Below, piece after piece: positions 51,085 through 59,962 of a DNA stretch of 64,000 nucleotides. The position numbers and the translations under genes are program-made. The stretch is from Pseudomonas sp. CAN1 (lineage in GTDB: Bacteria > Pseudomonadota > Gammaproteobacteria > Pseudomonadales > Pseudomonadaceae). Below the pieces are notes generated by a model. The model was given only the letters and a program-made list of their open reading frames with translations. It made no database searches and had not been told where the DNA came from. Location: contig NZ_JASMRU010000013.1 in the NCBI RefSeq assembly GCF_030462585.1, positions 46,239-110,238 on the forward strand. Direction: 5' to 3'. The first letter of the stretch is position 1. Each line of letters starts with the position of its first letter.

Positions 51085-52224
51085 ATGCTGCGCAATCACT
51101 TCGAGACCGAGCACAACCTGTTCCGCGATGCGTTCCGTACCTTCCTCGACAGGGAAGTGGTGCCTCACCAGGAGGAATGGGAGGAGGCTGGCGTGGTGGA
51201 CCGAAGTGTCTGGCGCAAGGCCGGAGAGATGGGCTTCCTGCTGCCCTGGGCGGAAGAGGAGTACGGCGGAACCGCGCTGAAGGATTTCCGCTACGAACAG
51301 ATCATGTGCGAGGAACTGGCCGCCATCAACGAGCCGGGCTTCATGATCCCGCTGCACTCGGCGCTGTGCGGTCCCTACATCGCCGAGTACGGCAACGCCG
51401 AGCAGAAAGCCCGCTGGCTCCCGGGGATCATCCGTGGCGAAAGCATCCTGGCGGTGGCGATGACCGAGCCGTCGGCCGGCTCCGACCTCGCCGGCATGCG
51501 CACCTCGGCGGTGGACAAGGGCGACCACTATGTCCTCAACGGCTCCAAGGTGTTCATCTCCAACGGCCTGCTGGCGGACCTGGTCATCGTCGCGGCCAAG
51601 ACCGATCCGAACAACAAGCACGCCATGGGCCTGTTCGTGGTCGAGCGCGGCATGGAAGGCTTCGAGCGCGGGCGCAACCTGAAGAAACTGGGCATGAAGA
51701 GCCAGGACACCGCCGAGCTGTTCTTCAACAACGTGAAGGTGCCGAAGGAAAACCTGCTGGGCGACGCCAAGGGCGGCTTCTTCTACCTGATGAACATGCT
51801 TGCCCAGGAGCGCCTGACCAACGCCTGCGGCGCGGTAGCAGGCGCCGAGGCAGCGCTGAACGCGACCATCGACTACGTGAAGGAGCGCAAGGCCTTCGAC
51901 CGCCCGGTGGCGCACTTCCAGAACACCCGCTTCAAGCTCGCCGAGATGCGCACGCAGATCGACGTGGCGCAGGTCTTCACCGACCGCTGCGTGATGGACC
52001 ACAACCAGAAGAAGCTCACCCCCGAAGTGGCCGCCGAGGCCAAGCTGTTCACCACCGAGCTGCTCTGCAAGGTGGTCGATGAGGGCGTGCAACTGCACGG
52101 CGGCTGGGGTTACATGTGGGAGTATCCGATCTGCAAGATGTACGCGAACGCGCGCATCCAGCGCATCTTCGCCGGTACTTCGGAGATCATGAAAGAGATC
52201 ATCAGCCGCGGCATGAAGCTCTGA
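51085..52224 (+). CDS. Acyl-CoA dehydrogenase
   Basis: FAD enzyme that introduces the 2,3 double bond in acyl-CoA, 379 residues. ACAD motifs are present: AMTEPSAGSDLAGMRTSAV, NGSKVFISNG, LTNACGAVAGAEAALN, AFDRPVAHFQNTRFKLAEM, and the C-terminal HGGWGYMWEYPICKMYANARI with the catalytic-type Glu followed by IFAGTSEIMKEII. It is followed 42 bp later by a CoA-transferase/racemase gene, so both likely act on one branched or short acyl-CoA. GGGAG precedes ATG 51085. Confidence 0.9.
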   Translation: MLRNHFETEHNLFRDAFRTFLDREVVPHQEEWEEAGVVDRSVWRKAGEMGFLLPWAEEEYGGTALKDFRYEQIMCEELAAINEPGFMIPLHSALCGPYIAEYGNAEQKARWLPGIIRGESILAVAMTEPSAGSDLAGMRTSAVDKGDHYVLNGSKVFISNGLLADLVIVAAKTDPNNKHAMGLFVVERGMEGFERGRNLKKLGMKSQDTAELFFNNVKVPKENLLGDAKGGFFYLMNMLAQERLTNACGAVAGAEAALNATIDYVKERKAFDRPVAHFQNTRFKLAEMRTQIDVAQVFTDRCVMDHNQKKLTPEVAAEAKLFTTELLCKVVDEGVQLHGGWGYMWEYPICKMYANARIQRIFAGTSEIMKEIISRGMKL

Positions 52225-52266
52225 GGCGCGGCGCCCACGCATCGATTGAGCGAAACAGGAGTGCCC

Positions 52267-53448
52267 ATGAACGGCCCGCTCGCCTCACTGAAGGTTCTCG
52301 ATTTCTCCACCCTGCTGCCGGGGCCTTTCGCCTCGTTGCTGCTGGCCGATATGGGCGCCCAGGTGCTGCGCGTGGAATCGCCCACGCGTATGGACCTGGT
52401 GCGCGTGCTGCCGCCCCACGTGGATGGCACCTCGGCCAGCCACGCCTACCTCAACCGCAACAAGCGCTGCATCGCCCTGGACCTGAAGCAGGCGGCGGCG
52501 GTGGAAGTGGTGAAGCAGCTGGTGCAGGAATACGACATCGTGCTGGAGCAGTTCCGCCCCGGTGTCATGGACAAGCTGGGCGTGGGCTACGAGGCGCTCA
52601 AGGCAATCAACCCGAAGCTGATCTACGTGTCGATCACCGGCTACGGCCAGACCGGGCCGCTGCGCGATCGCGCCGGCCATGACATCAACTACCTGGCCCT
52701 GGCCGGCGTCGCCAGCTACACCGGCCGCCGCGAGAGCGGCCCGTTGCCGCTGGGCGTGCAACTGGCGGACATCGGCGGCGGCTCGCTGCATGGCGTGATG
52801 GGTCTGCTGGCGGCGGTCATCCACCGGCAGCAGACAGGGGAGGGGCAGCAGGTCGACGTGAGCATGACCGACTGCGCCTTCAGCCTGCATGGCATGGCCG
52901 GTGCGGGCTATCTCGCGGCGGGTGTCGAGCCGGAGATGGAAGGCCTCGCCCTCAACGGCGGCAGCTTCTACGACTACTACCGCACCCGCGATGGCCGCTG
53001 GTTCTCGGTGGGTAGCCTGGAGCCGCAGTTCATGCAGCAGTTCTGCGCCGCCATCGGCCGTCCGGAGCTGGCCGCGCGCGGTCTATCGCCCAAGCCGGAA
53101 GACCAGCAGGCGCTCAAGCGCGAAATCGCCATCGAGTTCGAGAAGCAGGATTTCAGCGAGTGGCAGACGCGTTTTGCCGCGCTGGACGCCTGCGTCGAGC
53201 CGATGTTGTCGCTGGCCGAGGCGGTGGAGCATCCGCAACTGGTCGAGCGCGGTGTGGTCACCCAGGTGCCCAACGGAAAAGGCGGCGAGCAGCGGCAGGC
53301 AGCTTGCCCGATCCGCTTCTCCGCCGGTCTGCCCGAGCCACGGCATATTGGTGCTGCGCTGGGTGCGCACACGGCGGAAGTAATGGCGGAACTGGGGTAC
53401 ACCGACGAGCAGGTTGCGGCGCTCAAGGCGGCGAATGTCATCGCCTGA
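52267..53448 (+). CDS. CaiB/BaiF family CoA-transferase or alpha-methylacyl-CoA racemase
   Basis: 393-residue family III enzyme. N-terminus LASLKVLDFSTLLPGPFASLLLADMGAQV, then LNRNKRCIALDLK, and AGHDINYLALAG. The GHDINYLA motif is characteristic of alpha-methylacyl-CoA racemase (AMACR) active sites, where the Asp works with an upstream His (here possibly YGQTGPLRDRAGHD). Racemase activity on 2-methylacyl-CoA would supply the (S) form to the dehydrogenase encoded upstream. CoA transfer cannot be excluded. AGGAG lies 5 nt before ATG 52267. Confidence 0.85.
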   Translation: MNGPLASLKVLDFSTLLPGPFASLLLADMGAQVLRVESPTRMDLVRVLPPHVDGTSASHAYLNRNKRCIALDLKQAAAVEVVKQLVQEYDIVLEQFRPGVMDKLGVGYEALKAINPKLIYVSITGYGQTGPLRDRAGHDINYLALAGVASYTGRRESGPLPLGVQLADIGGGSLHGVMGLLAAVIHRQQTGEGQQVDVSMTDCAFSLHGMAGAGYLAAGVEPEMEGLALNGGSFYDYYRTRDGRWFSVGSLEPQFMQQFCAAIGRPELAARGLSPKPEDQQALKREIAIEFEKQDFSEWQTRFAALDACVEPMLSLAEAVEHPQLVERGVVTQVPNGKGGEQRQAACPIRFSAGLPEPRHIGAALGAHTAEVMAELGYTDEQVAALKAANVIA

Positions 53449-53454
53449 GTCGCG

Positions 53455-53952
53455 TCACTCGCGGCGGGTTTCGCCGGTGAATATCAGCGTCGCGCGGCAG
53501 CGCCGGCAGTAGTAGCGGCGGCCCTGGGCGACCAGGTTGTGGCGCTGGGCGGAGAAGGGGAATTCATTGCCCTCGCCGCAGTGGCAGCGATACAGGTAGC
53601 GGGTGGAGCGGCGGCGCTTGATCTCGTAGGTGTGGCAGCGATCCGGCGGCAGACCGTAGATGCCGCGCATGATCAGCTGCCACTCCTCGCCGTGCGGGCG
53701 AATGCGCGGACCGAACATCTGGTGGGCAATCAGGTGGGCCACTTCGTGGGCCACGGTCTGCTGCAGGAAGTGTTCGTAGTTCTCCCGGTATAGCTGCGGG
53801 TTGAAGCGCAGCAGGTTTTCATCCAGGTGGGCGACGCCGGCCTTCTGGCCGCGTAGCCGGAAGCTCACTTCCGGGCGGGGAAAGCGCCGCTGGAAGAAGG
53901 CTTCGGCCTGCTGGTAGCAGGCTTCGACGCGAGCGTTGAGCTGTTCAGGCAT
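53455..53952 (-). CDS. sprT: SprT-family zinc metalloprotease-like protein
   Basis: 165 residues, the E. coli SprT length. Zincin motif HEVAH in TVAHEVAHLIAHQMFG, a third ligand region RPHGEEWQLIMRGIYG, and a C-terminal zinc ribbon with Cys pairs YRCHCGEG and YYCRRCRA. Homologues (SPRTN) cleave DNA-protein crosslinks; bacterial SprT function is not settled. ATG 53952 (MPEQLNARVEACYQ) is chosen over longer frames by family length. Confidence 0.9.
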   Translation of the reverse strand: MPEQLNARVEACYQQAEAFFQRRFPRPEVSFRLRGQKAGVAHLDENLLRFNPQLYRENYEHFLQQTVAHEVAHLIAHQMFGPRIRPHGEEWQLIMRGIYGLPPDRCHTYEIKRRRSTRYLYRCHCGEGNEFPFSAQRHNLVAQGRRYYCRRCRATLIFTGETRRE

Positions 53953-54071
53953 ACAGTGGTTCTCCGACGGGGGCAGATTATGCCGCAGTCGGAGCGCGGG
54001 TGGAGGATTTATCGCGGCCGCTCGTCCGGGGCGCAGGTTCAGGCAAGCGCGGCGAGTTTCAGGCAAGCGCG

Positions 54072-54102
54072 CAAAACAAAACCGGGCCACACGGGCCCGG
54101 TT
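54072..54102 (-). terminator. Intrinsic terminator after the YIP1 gene
   Basis: 9-bp stem (54080-54088 with 54094-54102), 5-nt loop, followed on the minus strand by TTTTGTTTTGC. It lies 19 bp after the YIP1 stop. Confidence 0.8.
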
Positions 54103-54120
54103 GTTTTTCATCGAGTGATA

Positions 54121-54717
54121 TCAGGTGTATTCCGGGCCGACGCCGCTGCCCCAGAGGATGACCGACAGGGCCATCATCGCCACCAGCACCACCAGTCCTA
54201 CCGCCAGCACCGAGCTGGAGAACAGGAAACCTTCATCCTTGTGGATGTTCATGAAGGTCGGGATGCCGACGTAGAGCAGGTAGACCGTGTAGCAGATCGC
54301 GGCCGTGCCGATGATCATGCCCAGCCACAGGTGCGGGTAGAGCGCCGCCAGGCCGCCGATGAACAGCGGGGTAGCGGTGTACGCGGCGAATACGATGCAT
54401 TGGGTCAGCGATGGCGACGCGTCGTAGGTGCGGGCCATCCAGTGGATGAAGGCGCCCATGATGGCGACGCCGGCGAGCATGGCGATGTAGGTCATGATGG
54501 TCAGCTGTATCGCGCTGGCGGCCGTCAGCTTGACCGGTCCCGCGTTGCCCAGTACCCAGCCCACCTGCGTAGTGCCGATGTAGGCGGAAATGACCGGGAT
54601 GGCAGCGAGGATCAGGACGTGGGTCAGGTACATGTGGCTGATGGATTCTTCCTCGCCACGGATGTCCTGCCATTCCTGATCGGGATGGGTGAAGAGCCCC
54701 CACACATGATGGATCAT
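54121..54717 (-). CDS. YIP1-family membrane protein
   Basis: Inner-membrane protein of 198 residues with five or six helices. The N-terminal MIHHVWGLFTHPDQEWQDIR is the amphipathic YIP1-family start (WxLFxHPxxEW) and CIVFAAYTATPLFIGG matches the family core. The role in bacteria is unknown. It has GAGGAG upstream. Its 160-bp upstream gap to the J-domain gene shows no clear signal. Confidence 0.85.
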   Translation of the reverse strand: MIHHVWGLFTHPDQEWQDIRGEEESISHMYLTHVLILAAIPVISAYIGTTQVGWVLGNAGPVKLTAASAIQLTIMTYIAMLAGVAIMGAFIHWMARTYDASPSLTQCIVFAAYTATPLFIGGLAALYPHLWLGMIIGTAAICYTVYLLYVGIPTFMNIHKDEGFLFSSSVLAVGLVVLVAMMALSVILWGSGVGPEYT

Positions 54718-54877
54718 GTCAGCATTCTCCTCTTCTTATAGAAGGTCGCCCCCCAGCAAGGCGCCCAATACGCGTAGCCAGCGTCATCCGGTGCCTGGCC
54801 GACTAATGCGACCTTAAGTCGCAGTATAGGAATGGCTGCATGCCACGTCGTCCGTGGGTTTAGAGCAAATGGAAGTT

Positions 54878-55474
54878 TCACGGGCGGCTGTAATAGCGCT
54901 CCAGAATTTCCATCGCCTTGTTGATCGACTGCAGCCGCGTGGTGCTGCCTCCTCGATCAGGGTGGTGCTGGCTGACCAACTGGCGGTAGCGCAGCTTGAT
55001 CAGCGCATAGTCCACCGGGCCGTCCTCCAGCTCGAACAGGGCCAGCGCGGCGGCCTTTTCCTCGTTGCCCTGCATCCGCGTCCAGAAGCTTTCCAGCAGC
55101 TTCTCCACGTCGCGCTCGCTGGTTTCCTTCAGATGCTTCTCATCCAGATAGTAGGCGCGTAGGGCGTCCTGCTCGCCGAGCGCCTGCACGCCGCTCATAT
55201 AAGGAGAGAGACGAATCTGCAGCGGGCCGATTTCCAGATGTGCTGCGTTCTCCTCCCAGAGCCGGTCGCGCAGGCGATACAGCGCGTTGAACACCAGGAA
55301 GTGAGTTCGAAACAGCACCAGCTTGTCGGTCAGCGGTAGGTTGGGAATGTGGGTGGAGTGGCGCGCCTTGAGCTGCTGGATCAGCTGGAATTCAGAGATT
55401 CCTTCAGGCGCTTCCTGCAGCAACTGCAGGAGCTGGCCGGCAAGGTCGAGGGAAGGGTCGAGATCGGGCGTCAT
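54878..55474 (-). CDS. J-domain protein with DnaJ-related N-terminal domain
   Basis: Cytoplasmic co-chaperone candidate, 198 residues. Residues 5-130 match the DnaJ-related N-terminal domain (LQLLQEAPEGISEFQLIQQL, FRTHFLVFNALYRLRDRLW) and residues 140-198 are a short C-terminal J domain with the essential HPD in LVSQHHPDRGG. It would stimulate a DnaK-type ATPase on particular clients. No membrane segment. Confidence 0.9.
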   Translation of the reverse strand: MTPDLDPSLDLAGQLLQLLQEAPEGISEFQLIQQLKARHSTHIPNLPLTDKLVLFRTHFLVFNALYRLRDRLWEENAAHLEIGPLQIRLSPYMSGVQALGEQDALRAYYLDEKHLKETSERDVEKLLESFWTRMQGNEEKAAALALFELEDGPVDYALIKLRYRQLVSQHHPDRGGSTTRLQSINKAMEILERYYSRP

Positions 55475-55513
55475 GCTGTCAGATTAGCAGTAGGCCGATA
55501 GAGGGGCTGGGGT

Positions 55514-55948
55514 ATGCGTCGCTTTGCGCGCAAGAACTGCTGGCCTGTGGTCGATAGTGGTCATCAATGGCCAAGGGGTCGCGCCGGCTGTGTAATACCA
55601 AGTCGAAGCGAGTATGCACGGTGCCAATCTCCCCCGGAGCTACAGGATCGGCTTGAAACCTATTTCGCCAGCAAGACCCGCTTCCCATTCTGCCGCGAGG
55701 CATTAGCCCGCATGGTGAAGCGCTGCAACATCGAGCTGCCGCGTGGCCAGTGCACCCACGTCCTGCGCCACACCTTCGCGTTGCACTTCATGATGAATGG
55801 CGGGAACATTCTGGCCCTTAAGGAGATTCTTGGCCATACGTCGTTGAACATTACGATGCGATATGCGCATCTTTCGCCTGAGTATTTGCAGGATGCGGTA
55901 CGTCTAAACCCCCTTTCAATTTTTGACGGTTCCTCCGCAGCGCTTTGA
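55514..55948 (+). pseudogene. Tyrosine-recombinase (phage integrase) C-terminal remnant
   Basis: Only the catalytic C-terminal part is recognisable, from about 55650: FASKTRFPFCREALARMVKR, then THVLRHTFALHFMMNGGN (Arg and His of the HxxR box), EILGHTS (second His) and TMRYAHLSPEYL (nucleophile Tyr). The upstream part in this frame is unrelated, and the arm-binding and first catalytic Arg regions are missing, so it cannot be a working integrase. It resembles integrases of P2/CTX-like phages. It marks an old element next to the J-domain gene. The 530-bp stretch 55475-56005 holds nothing else. Confidence 0.85.
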
Positions 55949-56005
55949 AAATGAGATAATGCCGAACTTCAACTATCTCAATCATGCATTCCAAGATTTA
56001 AGACA

Positions 56006-56677
56006 ATGACAAAAAATTCCTCCCCTTTTTGCTCATGGGTTTTTGCGTTCATCTGTGTGCTTGGCTTCGTTCTTGCCGGTTATGTATCCGTAAAGCTGCA
56101 TCAGCCGATTCTCGGGGGAGTAATACTTATTTTTTTTGCCGCCGCGACTTTCGCTTTACTCCTTCAGGCACGGTTGAAGAGAGTCATGAAAGGTGGGCTA
56201 CTAGTGGCACTCGGTGTGGTTACTCCCTTTGTTTATACGATTTGCATCGCTTCCCAGTTCAACGATGCCCTCGCCTATGGTGATCTATGGTTTTCAACGC
56301 TATTGGGCGCTAACGCAGCTTACGGGCTAGATACGGGTAGGAACCTGCTGGAAACCTGGTCTTCATTCATTAACCTCGCATGTGCCGGCGCTGGTGGCAG
56401 CATCATTGCGGTTGCGGGGGAGAGAACGATTGTCGAATCTCCGTCTAACTCTGCCTCATCAGAAAACGCAGCTTCTCCACTGGTTGAAGGTTCCAGAGTG
56501 ATCGGTCTGATCGAGAAAGCATTAAATCGACACAAGCATGAAGTTCACTCCTTGACCCAGCAGGCCGGGATGCTTCGGACAAAGCACGATCGTTTGAAGT
56601 CGCTGCTGCTTGGCGTTGGGATTGGGGTACTGATTACGGTGGTGGCTTTTTCCTCTGCTCTGCTTCTTCTTCGTTGA
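56006..56677 (+). CDS. Orphan membrane protein, probably acquired
   Basis: Not recognised. 223 residues: four helices in the first half (about 10-30, 33-52, 62-82, 113-135), a soluble stretch with Ser-rich linker (ESPSNSASSENAASP) and an amphipathic helix (LIEKALNRHKHEVHSLTQQA), then a final helix at 200-220. The base composition is clearly AT-richer than all neighbours and codon use is unlike them (many ATT, TTT, TCA codons). No good ribosome site precedes ATG 56006. With the integrase remnant it forms the cargo of an old insertion. Confidence 0.6.
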   Translation: MTKNSSPFCSWVFAFICVLGFVLAGYVSVKLHQPILGGVILIFFAAATFALLLQARLKRVMKGGLLVALGVVTPFVYTICIASQFNDALAYGDLWFSTLLGANAAYGLDTGRNLLETWSSFINLACAGAGGSIIAVAGERTIVESPSNSASSENAASPLVEGSRVIGLIEKALNRHKHEVHSLTQQAGMLRTKHDRLKSLLLGVGIGVLITVVAFSSALLLLR

Positions 56678-56873
56678 GAGTCAGCTGTCGGCCATGTCAT
56701 CCCAACGTGGTTTTTCCCGTGTTTTGTCGATCTTCGACACTCCTTCGACACCTCCACGATAGGTGAGTGGAAACACCTTCTAGATCAGTGGCTTGAAGGT
56801 CTGGTGTCCGTCGTTGGCGATTTGCGCGTAAAATGACCGGCTTTTCGTCTTGCCCTTCGGATTCCAGAGCACC

Positions 56874-57701
56874 ATGGCCAGCACCCTTTCGGTCAACCAG
56901 AACAAACTGCAGAAACGCCTGCGCCGCCAGGTTGGCGAAGCGGTCACCGACTTCAACATGATCGAGGACGGTGACAAGGTGATGGTCTGCCTGTCCGGCG
57001 GCAAGGACAGCTACACCCTGCTGGACATCCTGCTGTACCTGCAGAAGGTAGCGCCGATCCAGTTTGAGATCGTCGCGGTGAACATGGACCAGAAGCAGCC
57101 GGGCTTCCCCGAGCACGTGCTGCCAGCGTACCTGGAGTCCATCGGCGTGCAGTATCACATCATCGAGAAGGACACCTACTCGGTGGTGAAGGAGAAGATC
57201 CCGGAGGGCAAGACCACCTGCTCGCTGTGTTCGCGCCTGCGCCGTGGCACCCTCTATACCTACGCTGACGAGATCGGCGCGACCAAGATGGCGCTCGGGC
57301 ACCACCGCGACGACATCCTGGAAACCTTCTTCCTCAACATGTTCTACGGCGGCACCCTCAAGGCCATGCCGCCCAAGCTGCTGTCCGACGACGGCCGCAA
57401 CGTAGTGATCCGCCCCCTGGCGTACTGCAACGAGAAGGACATCGAGGCCTACTCGGTGCTCAAGGAATTCCCGATCATCCCGTGCAACCTCTGTGGCTCG
57501 CAGGAAAACCTGCAGCGCCAGGTGGTCAAGGAGATGCTGCTGGACTGGGAGCGCAAGTCGCCGGGCCGTACCGAAATCATGTTCCGCGCCCTGCAGAACG
57601 TGGTGCCGTCGCAACTGGCCGATCGCAACCTGTTCGACTTCAACAGCCTGCGCATCGACGAGACCGCCACTCCGCGCTTCCTCGACGTGATGAACCTGTA
57701 A
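56874..57701 (+). CDS. ttcA: tRNA 2-thiocytidine synthetase TtcA
   Basis: Thiolates cytidine 32 of tRNA using ATP and a [4Fe-4S] cluster. 275 residues. PP-loop SGGKDS at residues 41-46, the cluster cysteines in [12 protein letters not shown] and [12 protein letters not shown], and [17 protein letters not shown], all as in TtcA. ATG 56874 gives the family N-terminus; the first codons of a longer frame are not conserved. Followed 19 bp later by a Tag-like gene, probably co-transcribed. Confidence 0.95.
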   Translation: MASTLSVNQNKLQKRLRRQVGEAVTDFNMIEDGDKVMVCLSGGKDSYTLLDILLYLQKVAPIQFEIVAVNMDQKQPGFPEHVLPAYLESIGVQYHIIEKDTYSVVKEKIPEGKTTCSLCSRLRRGTLYTYADEIGATKMALGHHRDDILETFFLNMFYGGTLKAMPPKLLSDDGRNVVIRPLAYCNEKDIEAYSVLKEFPIIPCNLCGSQENLQRQVVKEMLLDWERKSPGRTEIMFRALQNVVPSQLADRNLFDFNSLRIDETATPRFLDVMNL

Positions 57702-57720
57702 GACCTCGCAAGGACGCCCG

Positions 57721-58392
57721 ATGCGCGATTACCAGTGGCTGTACGAATACTGCCTGAACCGCTTCGGTTCGGTCGAAGCGCTGGAGGCTCGCCTGCCGCA
57801 GGCGAAGTCCGCGGCAGAGCTGATGGCGGTCGGCGATGATCGCTACCTGTCGCTGATCAGCCTGCGCATCTTCCGCGCGGGCCTCAAGCACAGCCTGGTG
57901 GATGCCAAGTGGCCGGCCTTCGAGGAAGTCTTCTTCGGCTTCGATCCGGAGAAGGTCGTGCTGATGGGCGGCGAGCGCCTGGAAAACCTGATGCAGGACG
58001 CCCGGCTGATCCGCCACCTGGGCAAGCTCAAGAGCGTGCCACGCAACGCCCAGTTCGTCCTCGACATCGCCCGCGAATACGGCAGCTTCGGCAAGCTGCT
58101 GGCCGACTGGCCGTCCAGCGATATCGTTGCCCTGTGGAAGCTGCTGGCCAAGCGCGGCAACCAGCTGGGTGGCATGTCGGCGCCGCGCTTCCTGCGCATG
58201 GCCGGCAAGGACACCTTCGTCCTCAGTGACGATGTGGTCGCCGCGCTCAAGGCGCAGGAAATCGTCGACAAGGCGCCCACCAGCCTGAAGGACCTCGCCC
58301 TGGTGCAAGCGGCCTTCAACACCTGGCAGGAACAAAGTGGCCGTCCTCTGTGCCATATCTCGATGATGCTGTCGTACACGGTCAACCACTGA
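57721..58392 (+). CDS. DNA-3-methyladenine glycosylase I-like protein
   Basis: 223-residue helical protein related to the Tag/HhH-GPD superfamily (LGKLKSVPRNAQFVLDIARE, LWKLLAKRGNQLGGMSAPRFLR, KAPTSLKDLALVQAAFNTWQ). The classical Tag zinc-binding N-terminus (MERCGW) is absent, so base-excision activity on 3-methyladenine is uncertain. In other pseudomonads this gene also follows ttcA. Soluble; possible role in nucleic-acid repair only by family. Confidence 0.72.
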   Translation: MRDYQWLYEYCLNRFGSVEALEARLPQAKSAAELMAVGDDRYLSLISLRIFRAGLKHSLVDAKWPAFEEVFFGFDPEKVVLMGGERLENLMQDARLIRHLGKLKSVPRNAQFVLDIAREYGSFGKLLADWPSSDIVALWKLLAKRGNQLGGMSAPRFLRMAGKDTFVLSDDVVAALKAQEIVDKAPTSLKDLALVQAAFNTWQEQSGRPLCHISMMLSYTVNH

Positions 58393-58421
58393 CGCGCGGC
58401 TTGGTCGCGGAGGAGGGGCGG

Positions 58422-59186
58422 ATGGATTCGGCTATCGAACGCACCGGCGCTGCGCTGGCACGCGCAGAGCGCATCCTGGTGATCACCGGGGCTGGCGTTT
58501 CCGCCGATTCCGGCATGCCGACTTACCGAGGACTGGGCGGTCTGTATAACGGCAGGACGGCGGAAGGCCTGCCGATCGAGGCGGCGCTCTCCGGGCCGAT
58601 GCTGCAGAAGGATCCGGCCTTGTGCTGGAAGTACCTGGCTGAGCTGGGCAAGGCTTGCCTGAGTGCTCAGCCCAATGCTGGCCACGAAGCCATCGCCGAA
58701 CTGCAACGGCTCAAGCCGGAGTGCTGGGTGCTGACGCAGAATATCGATGGCTTCCATCGTCGCGCCGGTTCGCCGCCGGAGCGTCTGATCGAGATCCATG
58801 GGGAGCTGGCACCGTTGTATTGCCAGTCGTGCGGTCTGGAAAGCGCTGATCTGGCCGGGCATCTCGGACGCCCATTGCCGCCCAGGTGCGAGCGCTGCGC
58901 GGGTATCCTGCGTCCGCCGGTGGTGCTGTTCGAGGAGATGCTGCCGGAGGCGGCGATCGATTCGCTGTATGCGCAATTGCGCAAGGGGTTCGATGCCGTA
59001 CTGCTGGTGGGGACGACCGCGAGCTTCCCCTATATCATCGAGCCGGTGCTGCGCACGCGGGACGCGGGAGGCTTTACCGCCGAGGTGAATCCGGGGCTTA
59101 CCGACCTCAGTTCAGCGGTCGAAGAAACAATGGTGGGTCGAGCCTTAGACATTATGCCGCGTCTGCTGAGTCACATTCCGCGATAA
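58422..59186 (+). CDS. Sirtuin NAD-dependent deacylase
   Basis: Sir2-family protein, 254 residues. Motifs: ITGAGVSADSGMPTYRG, LTQNIDGFHRRAG, catalytic His in EIHGE, two zinc Cys pairs (YCQSCG and CERCAG) and VGTTASFPYI. It removes acyl groups from lysines or is a CobB-like regulator. The YxxR pair that marks desuccinylases is not seen after PTYRG, suggesting plain deacetylation. AGGAGG is 6 nt before ATG 58422. 29 bp after the Tag-like gene, so may share its transcript. Confidence 0.9.
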   Translation: MDSAIERTGAALARAERILVITGAGVSADSGMPTYRGLGGLYNGRTAEGLPIEAALSGPMLQKDPALCWKYLAELGKACLSAQPNAGHEAIAELQRLKPECWVLTQNIDGFHRRAGSPPERLIEIHGELAPLYCQSCGLESADLAGHLGRPLPPRCERCAGILRPPVVLFEEMLPEAAIDSLYAQLRKGFDAVLLVGTTASFPYIIEPVLRTRDAGGFTAEVNPGLTDLSSAVEETMVGRALDIMPRLLSHIPR

Positions 59187-59261
59187 AAAACTTGCATTGC
59201 CCCCATTGAGCGGGCAAATTAGCCCGCTACTAAATGGAGCTAATGAGACACGGTCGTGCCC

Positions 59262-59882
59262 ATGCTTAAACGCTTAGCACCCCTCGTGCCCATGAGTTTC
59301 GTTCTGCTGCTGGCAGCTTGCGCCAGCCATTCGCCGGAATCGCAGCCGAATCAGGTCGCTTCAGCACCTGCCACTCGAGCAGCGTTCCAGGTCAACCAGC
59401 ACAACATAGCGCTGGTGAATGAGTCGCAGGACGAGGGGGCCAAAAACGATAACGGCAGTTCCACTGCCCATGTATCCGACATTCTGGACCGCGCGTTCTC
59501 GCTGATCGGTACTCCGTACCGCTTTGGTGGGAAATCGGAGCGGACCGGCTTCGATTGCAGCGGCTTCGTGGGCTACCTGTTCCGCGAAGAAGCCGGCATC
59601 AGCCTGCCGCGTTCCACGCGGGAGATGATCAACATGGACGTCCCGCTGGTCTCGAAAGAAGACCTGCAGCCGGGCGACCTGATCTTCTTCAACAACCGTG
59701 GTCGCGGTCGCGTCAGCCACGCCGGCATCTATATTGGCGATGGCCAGTTCATCCACTCCGCCAGCCGCCGTGGCGGTGGTGTGCGGGTGGACCGCCTGGA
59801 CGAGAGCTATTGGCGCCTGAGCTTCATGGAAGCCAAGCGCGTACTCGAACCGGGCTACGAGCCGAAGACGGTGAGTCGCTAA
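59262..59882 (+). CDS. NlpC/P60 lipoprotein endopeptidase (first of a pair)
   Basis: Outer- or inner-membrane lipoprotein that cleaves peptidoglycan cross-bridges (Spr/MepS type), 206 residues. Signal peptide MLKRLAPLVPMSFVLLLAA with lipobox LAA-C; low-complexity linker to residue 70; NlpC/P60 domain with catalytic Cys in FDCSGFVGYLF, His in VSHAGIYIG and a third polar residue in FIHSASR. ATG 59262 is chosen over GTG 59256. Very similar to the next gene. Confidence 0.9.
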   Translation: MLKRLAPLVPMSFVLLLAACASHSPESQPNQVASAPATRAAFQVNQHNIALVNESQDEGAKNDNGSSTAHVSDILDRAFSLIGTPYRFGGKSERTGFDCSGFVGYLFREEAGISLPRSTREMINMDVPLVSKEDLQPGDLIFFNNRGRGRVSHAGIYIGDGQFIHSASRRGGGVRVDRLDESYWRLSFMEAKRVLEPGYEPKTVSR

Positions 59883-59962
59883 ACTTAAAGTTTTACTTTA
59901 AGTATTGCGCTTAACTCACTGTTGGTACAAAGTGATGGCACTCCTTGACGGGATGCCATCAC

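Noticed and set aside
55514-55948. Functional integrase and active island
   Set aside because: The N-terminal half and first catalytic Arg are missing; only one small cargo gene; no att repeats seen.
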